64,000 nucleotides of DNA, taken from the NCBI GenBank assembly GCA_002104935.1, contig MCGT01000004.1, forward strand, positions 372,001 through 436,000, read 5' to 3'. Positions 1-11,480 of the stretch are shown piece by piece (position 1 is the first letter of the stretch; every line of letters begins with the position of its first letter). Source of the DNA: Hesseltinella vesiculosa. Taxonomy: Eukaryota; Mucoromycota; Mucoromycetes; Mucorales; Cunninghamellaceae. The notes under the pieces are model-generated. The model was not told the origin of the DNA. It saw only the letters and a list, made by a program, of their open reading frames with translations, and searched no databases. Made by a program: the position numbers and the translations under genes.

Positions 1-51
1 GTAGTTTAAACCTGCCTACCTAATTACACCCAAATTACACTCAAAGCTATT

Positions 52-339
52 GATTGGCCAGCTAGTGATTTTATTCCGATTTAACTTCCAATAAAAAACA
101 TTGTAGGTATTTTTTTGGGTAATTTCCAAAACTAACGACTTAACTACACCCCAAGCTTTTGATTGGCCAATTTTTTTCTACTTTACTCCTTGGTTTTTTT
201 TTGTTGTTGTTAAACACCCAGAGCATTTGATTGGCTGTTAGGTTTTTGGTACTTTTTGTCGTTGTTCATGTTGGGCAAAAAAGTAGAAAAGCTAGCTATT
301 TTTGAACCACCGAAACGTGAAGCTTTGATTGATTGGCCA
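52..339 (+). repeat. Recurring GATTGGCCA motif in AT-rich DNA
   Basis: The nonamer GATTGGCCA occurs at 52-60, 161-169 and 331-339, with a variant GATTGGCTG at 229-237. The first three copies are preceded by similar AAACACCCA/ACTACACCCC-like sequence. Spacings are irregular (109, 68 and 102 bp), so this is a degenerate interspersed repeat rather than a clean tandem array. The core ATTGG is an inverted CCAAT box, but no gene start follows closely, so a promoter role is not supported. Confidence 0.4.
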
Positions 340-720
340 ATTGTTTTATCACTTTTTCAAACGACTTCCTCCAACTCGCTCCTTCATCGGATCGTGCTGA
401 CGATCGACCCCACTTCAACGTTCGCCATCTGCCGGTACTGTGACGAGTCCAATGAACACATAGTCTTTACCTGCCTCCCTCAAGCTGCGCGTCTGGTGAT
501 TGGCCTGGTTACAATTCTTTGTCCCTCCCTTTGATTCCTTTCTAATGGCACTCCACTCACCCTCCTGGTCATAACCCATGCTACGCCCTGATACATCGTC
601 TCTCTCGGCTTTTCTCGTCCTTGGATCCATTATGGTACATTTGAATGTTCGCTGGTGGCTCGTTTACGATGCGGTGCTGTTTACTGTCGCCGCTACACAG
701 GCCAGCATTCATTCTTCGCC
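256..720 (+). mobile_element. Relic of a non-LTR (LINE) retrotransposon 3' end
   Basis: A short reading frame at 256-534 carries a C-x2-C then E-H-x5-C pattern (CRYCDESNEHIVFTC) like the zinc-binding tail that follows the reverse transcriptase in many fungal LINE elements (zf-RVT family). A second frame from about 578 continues with a W-W-x-V-Y-D segment resembling the region usually found after that zinc finger. The two parts lie in different frames with stops between them, so the piece is broken. No reverse transcriptase core is visible, since the element would extend off the left edge. The family assignment rests on a short motif and is tentative. Confidence 0.4.
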
Positions 721-1102
721 CCAATCGCAAAAAAAAGTTCCAAACGAAATCGCCGCAAGCGAAGGAGCAAACGCCAAAAGAAGCATCGACAGCGAGCTGT
801 ACAAGTCCAAGTTGAAGGTGCTCTGTTGCGATCCTTTTGGCTACCGCTACTGCTCCCAGCACATGTGTTGCCTCTGGGCCTTGCCATGACTCAGTCACCG
901 GAAGATAAATTGTTACAGGAAATCATGAACCCGGTCCATCCGTAAGTCCCATTTTTTTTATGCATGACCTTGGCGCTCGATGGCTCACTTTTTCTTTTTT
1001 TGTAGCCAAATGAAGGATAACCGGCAACCCTGCCAACTGCCGACACGCCCCTGATCTTGTTTGGAAACGGTATGGAAGACAGGATCAGCAACCTAATGAT
1101 CA
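721..1102. other. Gene-free stretch, no supported product
   Basis: A short ATG-initiated frame at about 887-945 ends at a good donor (GTAAGT at 943) and could splice to an acceptor near 1006, but the result would be only about 30 residues with no recognisable family. I see no further gene up to the poly(A) insertion at 1117. Confidence 0.3.
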
Positions 1103-1114
1103 GGGGCAGCCTTC

Positions 1115-1155
<41 letters not shown>

Positions 1156-1166
1156 GCAGCCTTCCT
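1103..1166 (+). repeat. Poly(A)36 tract flanked by a 14-bp direct repeat
   Basis: GGGGCAGCCTTCCT at 1103-1116 is repeated exactly at 1153-1166, and the only sequence between the copies is A36 (1117-1152). Flanking duplication around a poly(A) tail is the signature of target-primed reverse transcription; here the inserted copy appears to consist of the tail alone. An alternative is a tandem duplication that captured an A-rich segment, but no A-run exists outside the insert to act as its source. Confidence 0.7.
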
Positions 1167-1476
1167 AGCGCATCGGACTAAACATAGTATTCCCGTCTCA
1201 TTCTTTGTCGCAGCACGGCACTTCAGTTCGGCGGAATGGAAAACAAGAGGTGAAGAAAAAGAAGGGGGGTTTTTGAAGCTCCAACGGCGGCCGCTTTCAA
1301 GAGGAATAACTGTTCCGTGATAATAACTACACAGTTATAGCCGTCGTGAATTAAGTAAAATACTTATGGCCATCAATCTTTTACTGTAGGAACAGCAAGC
1401 GGGTAGTCCGTTTTTGTGACACGGCCAAGGCGAGGCGTCGATACCCACACTGTAACCTCTATGGCTGGTTTTTATT

Positions 1477-4400
1477 TCATGAAGTAGCCTTTCTGAAAGC
1501 GCCTGCAAGTCGGATATCAATCCATTCACCTGAGCCAGCAGAAAGCGTCTGGATATAATGCTGCCGGAGGGCTTCCACAGCGGATTCTTCACGTTGGATT
1601 TGGAGCAGTGGTTTCTTGTGTTTGCCCTTGATCCAGTCGTCCAATCGCCGTTGTTCGTGCTGAATATCTTGGAAGGAGGTTGATCCACGTCGATGGTCTT
1701 GGATGGACTGGGTTCGTTTAAAGGCAGCAGCTGAAGCAGGATCGTATGGCGGCAAAAGAGTGATGGAGGCATCAAGTGTGGTAGTGTCAAATAAACGACA
1801 GCTAATGTCTTGTACAGCTGGTCTTGTCCATTCTTTAGCCAAAGCTTCCTCCTTGCTTACATAGCTAGGTCCAGTTACAAAAAAAGAACGAACGGAGTGA
1901 GCGAAATGGAACCGGAGTCTGTGATTTTGGGACGTACATTTTCATTCCTTTGGTCTCTTCTTGTGATGAGGATGCCTGGGGGTGGATGGGAACGGATGAG
2001 GGCGTGTCATTGGTGGAAGAGGATGGATGCTTTAGCGAGGCTGCAATCGGAACAGCCGGGACAGTGTCGATTTTGCCCCAGACGGCCTTTTTGGTGGACC
2101 CAGCGGCTTGGACTGCATGGAGCTTTTCTTGTTGCAATCGACGACGCTCTTTCTGTGACAGCTTCTTTCCTGTTGTGCCAGATGATGAAGACACCGGTGT
2201 CTACAAAGTTGATAAGTAAGAATGGATAAGAGAACGCGGGTGTCCTTCTCCATTTTTTTGTTCTCCGGTTACCTTTGCTGGCAAAAGTGCTGGTGTCTCC
2301 TTCTCGGTGTGCTCCATCTCAAAAATGTCACGCATTTGAAGAGCCTTGGAAGGGCTACAAAGGAAGACAGTTAGTTACGAGGAGATATTTCCTACAATAG
2401 CCAGAGCCTTACATAGAAGTAGCCTGCTGCCAGGTAGATCCTGTGGAAGGCGGAGTGACCGGCGCTTCAGATGACGGCAAGGGCCAACGTTCATCGGCAT
2501 GACCTTTGGATGGCGCTGGCTTTGCTTTGTCAGAAGTAGATGCTTTTGCTTTTGTGGCAGAGGAGGACGAGGCGGACAGAGTGGTGGGGGGTGACAGACT
2601 TGATGATGTGGATGAAGACGACTGGCTGAGAGGACTTGCTAGCCTGTCGGTGACTTCCATGTCGGGGCGATGTGCCTTGTGTTGCAGCGTCGTGTAAGTT
2701 AGCCAGCTGGAACTTGTGATAGGCTGGTTTTCTGCAATCCACGTAGACCAGGTCATCAGTAGATCATCCTCCAACACCCCAAAGGACATTTGGTTGGTGC
2801 AGGCGTACCCAAGGCCCGAGCGCTGAGACGTCACGATTGGTAGCTCAAGCTCTTGCCCCTGACCAACAGAGGTTTCTAGATCGTCCATCAAGGATTCATC
2901 CATATGGCCCAGTAAACTACAAGACATCACGATATAAAAAAAAATGACGACGTTAGTCAAAATCATCATCGTAAATCAAAAAAAAAAAAAAAAAAAAAAA
3001 AGTCGGTGGTGGAGCTGAAGATCATACCCAGAAATGACAAAGGAAGACATGTTGGTTTGTATAAAAGACTGGCAGGATACCTTGAGCGCATCGGCAAAGT
3101 AAAAACGGGAAGCTTCAAGGAGCAGGCCTGCAGTGCGCAGGGTGAGGGTAGTGATCAAAGCCCGTTCACAAATACGTTTGAGACCCGGAAGGAGGAATTC
3201 GTCTGCAACTCGGAGCACCGACAGGATAAAATGCATCATATCATCCTGCGATTCAAAGGCAACTTGGTCCAACAGAGCGTGTTCATCAGCAGGGCTCGTG
3301 TACAGATAATGAAGCACCGATCGTATGACTTTGAGAGACACGTGCTGAATATCCACAGACACCAAGTGTCGCTGCTGGTTGTGATTCAGTCGGGGCGTTG
3401 GCCGTCGAGTAAGTAGCCAGGATGTCTTGGGGTCAAATAGGCAGGCAAAAAATGGGCAACGCTGGCGAAGAATGAGCTCATGACACTTTATCGAATCGCC
3501 ATTGTCAAGCATCAATAGCACGTCCGCATCACCATCGGAAAGAGACGCGATGTCGGTGTCAAGCAGCCGATACAAACGTTGCTCAAGGTCTGTCGACAAG
3601 CTGGGGGACGGTTGTCCAGGCTGGGCAAAGGGTGTGCGCATGAGTTCATCCAGGTCTTGGAGCCCGAACAGGGAAGCGAGCTCAGTTAGGTCGTAGCGCA
3701 GCAACTGGAAATCCGGCTGCCAGTCAGGAGGGAGCGAGTAGCGCAACAATGGTGGCAGACGCTCGGGTTTGGTAAAAAAGTCAAGGTGGTCCCCATAGAT
3801 ATAATCTAGAAGTAGGTACACAGCCACCAGGCTACAGCCGTCCAGTCGTATATGCAGCTGGTGTTCGCTCCAATGTGACGTCACAGAGATATGACCAGCT
3901 ACAGCCGATGATTGCTGAAGGAGGCGATCGAGGGTGCGCGTTTCACATCGTGTACGGAGCATGGGTTGGTGGCAGTACAGAGGCGTCCTATTGTTCACCC
4001 ACAAGCAGGTGTCTAACGTCGTATCGTCGGGGTGATAGCCATGGTTGTCGCGCATGGCCGTCCAAGCAGAATCCACAAGATCACGTGTGCGGGCTGAGTG
4101 CTGTTGTTCCACTTGCCGGGTAAGCAGCACTTTTTCGTCCACATATCCTTCCTGCTCGCCACTATTTTTAGACATGTCATCAGGTGGTGCGGTGGTGCCA
4201 GCCGTGGTCAGCACACGCTTTTCCAAGCTATCCAAGGTATGCTGTCGAATGCTGTGCAAGAGGTCGAGCTGGGGTTGGAGCGTGGTGGTGATCTGGTGAT
4301 GCGGTAAGGACTGGGTGAGGTCGGACGACTTGATCTGGGGCAGCATTGGCGGTAGGGGGTCGTTGTGCTCAGAGCGAAGGGCACCGTAGGCGCCACTGGG

Positions 4401-6326
4401 GCTGGCACAGACGCGCACACATCGTTGCAGCCTTGGCACAAGCTGGAATTTGACGGAAGAGGCATCTTTGGACATGTCACCGAGATAGACATAGCCGGCG
4501 GCTGTGGAGAGAAGCACTTGATTTTGACCAATGGCAGCATCGACAGCCATGCGATCGGCGCGGGAGGTTGACCAAATACGGCGAGGCACAGTGACAGCAG
4601 TCGCAACCAGTTTACAAAGGAGCTTTGTCTCATTGGGCTGTCGGAGATGATGCTGAGCAGGCTTGCATGACCAGAGGAACACGTCACCCAAGTTGGTCAC
4701 CGCCCCAAAGTAGTGCTCACCGCCTGACACGAGCTTGGTGACATGGTGGTGCACAGACGTGTGTACATTGATATCATTTGGGAATCTTTGCAGCGGAAAG
4801 CTAGCCAGTGCCCAGGAGAAAAAGAGATTTGCGTTAGCACATTTGGTGATTACCTTTTGTTCCTTGCTTTTACCTAATTTTCTGAGACTTGAAGTTTGCC
4901 AGGAGGATGACCTCATGGGATGCCAAGAGGACGGCAGTGGCATAATCGGTGGCAACGACTTGCACAATCTGGCCAGATATGGGTACTTTTTTGGGGATTG
5001 TTTGAAGCAGGGCATCATTTCCAAGTCGGTTGTACCCGAGCTGCCCTTGATTGAGACCAAAGGTATACAGGTCCGTGGCTGTGTAGACGACAGAGTGGAC
5101 TTTGGAAGCAGCAACGCCTAGGATGTTCAGTCGTTTCATCAACTGCGACTGAATCTTATGCGGCACAAGCTGTTCTTTGTCTGAAGTTTCGTAGCCTTTG
5201 GGATCAAGCAAAAAAAAAAAAAAAAAAAAAAGAATTAGCCAACTACCTCTGCCCTTTTTTGCTAGCTTACCCAGTTGGCCATATTCGTTCGAGCCAAAGG
5301 TGACAATGTTGCCGCTGGTGGTAACAGCGACGGTATGATCACGACCAAGAGCGACATGGACAATGCGTTCGGGCCAGTGAACAGGCGTGAAGAGCATCTG
5401 CGCATCTGTCGCTTTTCCGTTGCCAAGGCGCCCCCCGCGACCAAACCCACAAATCAAAAGGTTGTAGAGAGATTCGCTGGTGACAATGGCGGAGTGGAAT
5501 TTCGACATGTGGACAGACTCGATGACAAAAGGGGGACGATGCATCCAGTTCGGGGATTGTTGTGACTCCATGTTCTGCAATGGTACCTTTTCTGGGCGGC
5601 TGCGGCGCTCTAGATCCAGGTGGCCGAGTACGTAATTAGTATTAATGCCCCAGGTATATAAATCGGAGCCACCATGGCTGCACGGCTTGGTTTGGCTGTG
5701 GACTTGCTCTAGTTCGTTGTCAGCCCGGTTCTTTGGCGAGCTTTTGCTGGCTGTATGTTGAATGGTGCGTAGTTCTGGAGCAGTGCCTGGGATGGTCAAA
5801 TCGAATAATTCAGCCGGTCGATTTCCTTCCCAATCCTACAAGGAAACAATGGATAAGCTTTCAATTGGAGGAGGGGGGGGGTAAGGAGGCGTACCCGCAG
5901 AGAGGTGTCCAAATCGATTCGTTGGAGCAATAGCCAGACAATGTGGATTCGGCCAAGGTACAGAGCTCTACATGGCATCATAGAAAATGAGTGATGATGT
6001 GGGCATGTGGAGATAAGAGTTGCTTTTTACTTGTGCAGAGGCGTCCAGCCATTTTCTAGATCGCGTTTGTTAATGTCCACAAGAGGACAATCAATGAGCA
6101 GCCTTGCAATGTCTATACAGTTGTACTGGATGGCATAGTGCAATGGGGTCTTTCCCAGAGTTGATCGTCGGTTGAGATTGTATTGTTTTTGGTTGGTTGC
6201 TTTTAAATAAGGTCGTAACCAGGCCAGGGTATCCTTGTTAGGTGTAGCATGAGCTGAGGCGAGTTGGATCAAGGCTTGTATTGTATCTACATGATTTTGC
6301 CGAATAGCTTCAAAAATAGAGAGCAT
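1477..6326 (-). CDS. IBTK: IBtk/Btb3-like ankyrin-RCC1-BTB protein
   Basis: Homologue of inhibitor of Bruton tyrosine kinase (S. pombe Btb3), a family of BTB substrate adaptors for cullin-3 ubiquitin ligases. Nine exons join in frame to about 1,420 residues: 6031-6326, 5895-5967, 5271-5835, 4874-5195, 3028-4785, 2413-2916, 2273-2354, 1879-2200, 1477-1817. The order matches the family: two ankyrin repeats (residues 1-120, GKTPLHYA and GWTPLH), RCC1-type repeats (about 150-500, e.g. LYTWGINTNYVLG, TFGSNEYGQLG), two BTB domains (about 680-790 and 835-950), a Ser-rich linker, and a tail with KKLSQKERRR and KPLLQIQREE-type motifs. The acceptor at 4785/4786 has an in-frame alternative 15 nt upstream. 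A T22 tract on the coding strand sits in the intron at 5196-5270. The start at 6326 begins directly with the ankyrin region and lies 143 bp from the divergent carrier gene. Confidence 0.9.
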
Positions 6327-6468
6327 TGACTAGGGGGAGGTCACCGTTAATTGATAAAATCTATGTAGGATGGGGAAGAAAAGCAAACGCAAAAAGCCAG
6401 AACATGGAAAATTGAAGGCACGCTGCTTTTTTTTTTTTTGCTTTTCTTTCCTATCCCGTTGCTTCCCC
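6327..6468. promoter_or_regulatory. Compact divergent promoter
   Basis: Only 142 bp separate the start codons of the ankyrin-BTB gene (leftward) and the mitochondrial carrier (rightward). The stretch includes a T12 run followed by a pyrimidine-rich segment just before the carrier ATG. It must hold both core promoters unless one transcript starts further upstream inside its neighbour. Confidence 0.5.
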
Positions 6469-8030
6469 ATGTCAAACGAAAAGCCAAGGAAAAGTTTACT
6501 GGCAAGTTGAATGAGTTACCATGTTACCTATATCATTCTTACATTTCTTCGTCTCGCCTGTCCTTCTGTCACCTTAGAATGCTACGCTTGCTGGGTTTGT
6601 CGCCGGAGCCACTGAAATTTTGATTATGCAGGTAAACCTCTCCTATCGCCTGCTCTTTCAAACAAGTTTCCCAGCTGATGTTCGTCTTCTATTTCTTAAC
6701 ATTGTAGCCGACAGATGTCATCAAGACAAGATACCAGGTACTCTCATTGATTGGGTTGGAAATGCTCGTCATGCCATTCTCTCATTCTTCTTTTGTAGTC
6801 AGTTCGCGTCGCTTCTCATTACCAACATGGCACGATTCAGGCCTTCCGTCAGGTTTGGAAAGAAGAAGGCTTCAGAGGTAATGAAGGGGAGGGGAAAAAG
6901 GCTGGGCAAAACACAAAATAGTCATGACAGGAAGAACGAGCCAACCCGCGTTTGACCTGAGAATGACTCATTTTTTCATAGCGTTCTATCGCGGCACGAC
7001 GCCCGTTCTTTGTATTGTTGGGCCACGCATCTCCTTGCAATATCTTGGTCTTGCCTTTTATAAGCCCATCTTTGAAAAAATGGAAGGCTCGGTCCTACCT
7101 GCACACAGCTCAGCTGGTCTTGCTGGTGTAAGTGGCATGTCATTTTTTGAACAAAAGGTCATCTCACGTTTTGATTTTAGGTTTGCACTGGTGTTACGCA
7201 GGCTGTTACTTTGGGTAGGTGACACAGAGAGTCGCAGTGAGGGTGTGCCTGATTTTCTTTCATCATAGTGACCCCATTGGAGATGCTGAAGGTGCGGCAG
7301 CAAACCGACATGATGAACGAGGCACACCAGCGCAAATATCACGGATTGGTCAATACAGCCTCGATTGTGATACGGCAGGAAGGGTGGGTAGAGAACTTTT
7401 TCATCTGCCCTTTGTCGACTCACGGACGTCTTTCTTGATAGATTTGGCGCCCTTTACAGTGGTTTGATGGCCACTGTGGTTCGACAGTCATGGGGTAAGA
7501 GGTGGAGTGACCGGGAAAGGAGAACTGACTTTTTTTTTGGTTGGGTAGGCTTGCTGGTGAAATTCTCGGCTTACACAGAGATCAAGGCGTTTTTCGAAAA
7601 GACGTCGAATGATACTACCCAGCCCTTGGCTTCTTGGAAGTACATGGTCAGTGGTGGGTTAGCAAATGTTCTTGTTGGCGTCTTGAATAGTCCTCCGGAT
7701 GTAGTGAAGACAAGGTATGATGAGAGGTTGTCAGCTGGTTCTGGCTGACCTTTCTTTTCTTTTTGAATCGCAATAGGATGCAAGATGATGGTAAGTTATA
7801 CCGAAGCACGTGGCATTGTATCGTAAGCATGGCCAAGAACGAAGGCTTGTCGTCGTTTTTCCGTGGTTCTTGGCTACGTGTCATTCGTATTGCTCCTGGT
7901 AATGTACATTTTAGCAAGGAAGAGACGTGTCGCTCATGGTGGTTTTCATTTTATAGGTGGGGCTATTCAATTCAGCTGCTATGAAGCCGTGTCACATTAT
8001 CTCGACACGAATAGCCCTTGGACGAAATAG
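6469..8030 (+). CDS. Mitochondrial carrier family transporter
   Basis: Eleven exons join to 301 residues, the normal length for this inner-membrane solute carrier family: 6469-6501, 6578-6631, 6708-6737, 6799-6877, 6982-7127, 7181-7214, 7269-7383, 7442-7494, 7549-7714, 7777-7898, 7957-8030. All three signature motifs are present: QPTDVIKTR, TPLEMLKVR and SPPDVVKTR, each followed by the usual EG and (F/L)Y-x-G or FF-x-G segments (YRGTTP, YSGLMA, FRGSWLR). The RQSWG segment in the second repeat recalls tricarboxylate/C4-dicarboxylate carriers, so an organic-acid substrate is my guess; the substrate is not settled. Intron 1 (6502-6577) uses a GC donor (GCAAGT), the only choice that keeps the frame from the ATG at 6469. 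Confidence 0.9.
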
Positions 8031-8215
8031 AATCAAAACCACGCTTTGATAGGTGTTTTTTTTTTTTTTCCTAAAACCCAATTGACGTTACAATGGCCAA
8101 TGTGTCAAAGAAGAGTTCAAAAGAGGCTTAAAAAGTGTTTATCTTTGGGGCGAGGATACAACAAAATGACCAAAAGAAAAAATGAATATAAAAAAGGGGA
8201 GGGGTAGGAAACCAT

Positions 8216-10668
8216 CTAATAAAGAGTCACCACGGTGTCGTCCAGCAACTCGGCATCTTCTTCAGCTCCGCCAGTCAGCATTGGCAAACGAAGGTAGAAG
8301 TTGAGCAATAAAGCCACTACCAGCAAGACACACAGCACCACAGGACCATAGATATCATCAAGTCGCAACAAAGTCTTACCTGTTCGCATTTGGTAGGCTC
8401 GCACTTGGAACCGGAACAAGGCATATCTGCAAAGAGCATGGTGGTCAAACCTCTGGCTGAGGTTTTTTTTTTTTTTTTTTACTCAAAGACTTACAAGGAC
8501 ATCACGGAGGAAATGACGATAAAGACAGCGCCGATGATTCTTGAGATGTGATCGCCATTGTTCAACAAGTTGAGGGCCACGGTCAAAAGCAGAGCACAGA
8601 ATTGAAGCCAGGAAATAAATGTGCGCTCGTTGGCAAAGAAGGCTTTGGGGTCTGGTTTCTTGACCTTCTCAAAGAAGCGAGGCGTCATTGGCTGGACCAT
8701 GATTTGCGACTGGGTACGAGGAAGGATGAGATCGTCGGTTTTCTTGGTAGGCAAAAACGCACTGTGGCTCTTCCACAAGCGGGCCAAAAAGTCACGGCTC
8801 TGGCCGTGGGACTTCTCGGTGGGGTCACTGGTCAGGGGCGATGACTTTTCGTTGTTGAGTGTGGGTGTATTGGAACTGGGCAATTCTTTGTCGGACAGCT
8901 GGATGGCAATAAAGGGTAAGGATTGAGACTTGGTCATGGCATTGTTGGCCTCCTCAGGACGCGCGTGTTTGACATGCTTGGTGGCGGTGGACTGCTGGGT
9001 CAGGGTGTTGGTAGGATGGTCGGCCAATGCCTGAGGTGAGGATGGACGGTCGTTTTGCTGAGGTAGTGGCTGTTTCGAGTCGTTTTCCTTGTTGTCTTCC
9101 ACCGTCAGTGAGCGGCGGTGGTGGCCGTTGAACAGCGGCTTGAAGCTTTGAGAGCGAGACAGACCGACCTTGGGCACAGGCGCGCTGCGGATGTCCTTTT
9201 CCAGCTCGGGAATCCACCAGGGTAAGACAGGGATGGCGTCTTTGTAAAGGGTGCAGGCACCGTGCAGATACTTTGAGAAGCGAGGGACTTCATAGACCAG
9301 ATGCGAGCTGAGCAGATCCATGAGCCAGGCAGGGGCTTCCTGGCCGAGATGGGTCTGGATCTTGGTTTCCAGCACGGCATAGGGGAAGTGGACGATGTCC
9401 TGGGGGGGCACGTTGCGGAAGGGATGGTTGATTTCAATGTCAGTGCGGCGCCAGTTGTCGCTTAGTCCTCGGCGCGTCTTGTTGTCCAGGTGGTCTTCAC
9501 GAATAAAGGTCAGGTTGCTATCGAGGGAGATGCGCAGGCGCTGGTCGCCAGGCACTTGGAAGGCAGTTCGGTTGTAGAACACACGGCACATGGGCTCCAG
9601 GCCTTTTTCTTGAAAGGAGGTTTGGATGCCACGGGCGATAAAAGCGTTCTGGTCAATGGTGGCAGGGTCGAGCTTGTTCTTGGACTTGAGTGATTTGGTC
9701 AAGTCGTCGGCGGTGTATTTGCCTTGCACAAAGGGTACAACCAAGTCTTCCTTGAGGCGGAAGCGGTCCTTGACAGACTTGCCGTCCAACCAGGAAGCGT
9801 GGTGGGTTTTGCGCTCGATGTAGACTTCCTTGTGGTTCTCGCCGTACCAGCGGAACCGCACAGCCTCGGCTCCTTCGGATCTTGCCAGTCGTCCCGAGTA
9901 AAGGTCGTAGTTGGGATTGTCGAAATACACGCTGGAGACGGCAGCGTCATTGGATTCAAAGGTCTTTTTCTGGTTGAAGACGTGGATCGGTAGGTACATG
10001 AGCAGGATGGCCTTGACTTCGGTGATGTTGTCGGGATGGATCCAGAACTTGGAAGTGGCCCGTTCAAAAGCCGTCTGGTCGCCGCCTTGGCCGTAGTCCT
10101 TTTTGGAGCGGGCTTGGCCAAACAGGCGGCATTGATCCTGGAGGCTGGAGATGCGCACGATCAAGACATCGAACTCGACTTTTTCCAATGGAAATCTTTC
10201 CGAGAGAAGCTGATGGAAGCGATTCTTGAGGTCGAGGTGGGTCCACTTGTCATGTCGTTTGACGAGCTTGCTCAAGGCTGTAAAGTTCACCTGGTGATAC
10301 CTCGACAAGTCGTTGACGTCCAAGAGGATCTCGGCCACATCGTCGGCCAGAGCATCGTAGGGCTGATTCGCGTGTTGTTGTTGTTGTTGGTGGCGTTTGG
10401 TTGAAGGCTGGCTTTCTTTGAGGAGGAGCAGTCGGGTTTCGGCTTGGTTCAGTCTCGTGATGAGATCGGCCATGCGTTCGCCCACAAAGTTGAAGACCTT
10501 GACCAGCTCCCGCTGGAACAAATCCTGGAAATCTTGCTCGTCATCGTCTGTCCAGCCTTGATGTTCTCTATGCTTGCGCTTCAATTCGTTCGACAGCTCC
10601 GAGTACTGCACATAATAATGGCGCCAAGGCTCGTAGATCTTGGTGCTAAGTTCTTCTCCAAATTTCAT
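8216..10668 (-). CDS. VTC polyphosphate polymerase subunit (SPX-VTC-DUF202)
   Basis: Two coding exons (8495-10668, 8216-8426) give 794 residues. The order is an N-terminal SPX domain (start MKFGEEL, residues 1-155; inositol-pyrophosphate sensor), a VTC catalytic tunnel domain (about 215-490), a Ser-rich linker and a C-terminal three-helix DUF202 membrane domain. In the VTC domain the basic tunnel pattern is present: RFRWYG, ERKTHH, YNR, QRLRISLD, LETK and PRFSK. The family makes polyphosphate from ATP in the vacuolar membrane. Retention of these residues fits a catalytic Vtc4-type chain, although the arginine before FSK is usually lysine in Vtc4 as I recall it; Vtc2/3 cannot be excluded. A consensus acceptor (CTATAG) one base before the ATG and a donor at 10938 suggest a 269-bp 5'UTR intron. 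Confidence 0.9.
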
Positions 10669-11480
10669 TCTATAGAATAAGTGAGCCTTCCCTGCTTTGA
10701 CGTGGTCTCATCGGGTTACCTGAATGAGCGGACGACACGACGACTTTTTCAAAATGGGGGGAGAGCACAAATAATGAAGAGGATGAATGGTGGAAGTCGA
10801 GCGTTCTAGGATGATTTGGTGTTGAAGAGACAAGAAAGAAGTGAAAAAGAGAGTGGTAGCAAGAAAATAGAAAATAAAAAAATCCATCAGGCAAAAATAT
10901 CCCAAAGTGACAAACAAATAAATAAGCTCTCAGCTTACCCAAATGACAGTTGACCTGGAAGAAGCATGCGCCATGGGTCATTGAAGTTTGGACGTGTTTG
11001 TAAAAAACAAAATGAAATAAAGAGCGTGCTGATTTTAACAATGGAGATTGCTGAAGCCTAAAAAAGAACCATCAACCTTTGCATGATCGTATCACTATTT
11101 TTTTTTTTTTTTTGCGTGGATCACCCTTTTGCAATGGTGTCACGTTGTCATGGTCCAGCTTTTTTTTTTTTTTTTTTTTTTTTTTGACAGGTGTTGTTTT
11201 TTGCGAGAGGGGAAAAAAATAAAATAAAAACGGTCGATCCATTCCATCGGAATACACTTGCCCATGCAGAAAAAAAAATGCCCCGAGGGCAATCTTCTGT
11301 GGAGTCCAAACAGCCGGATCCCATGGCTGTTTATTTTTGACACTGTGCCATTCGCCTTTGTGTGTCACCTCTGCTTGTGACTTTTTGCATTGCCGCATTG
11401 GCTCTGAAAAATAAAATAATATCAAGTATGCCTTTCTTTTCGTCTCTCTTTTTTTTCCCCCCTTTACTTCCTTGCCATTA
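10669..11480. other. Divergent intergenic region with T26 tract
   Basis: Lies between the VTC gene and SAP18, both reading outwards. It holds the proposed VTC 5'UTR intron (10670-10938), a T15 run near 11099 and a T26 run at 11160-11185. No further coding sequence is convincing. Confidence 0.5.

Noticed and set aside
2978..3001. Poly(A) tract in the IBtk-like gene as a second retro-insertion
   Set aside because: No direct repeat flanks it; it reads as T24 on the coding strand inside an intron and fits a polypyrimidine tract.
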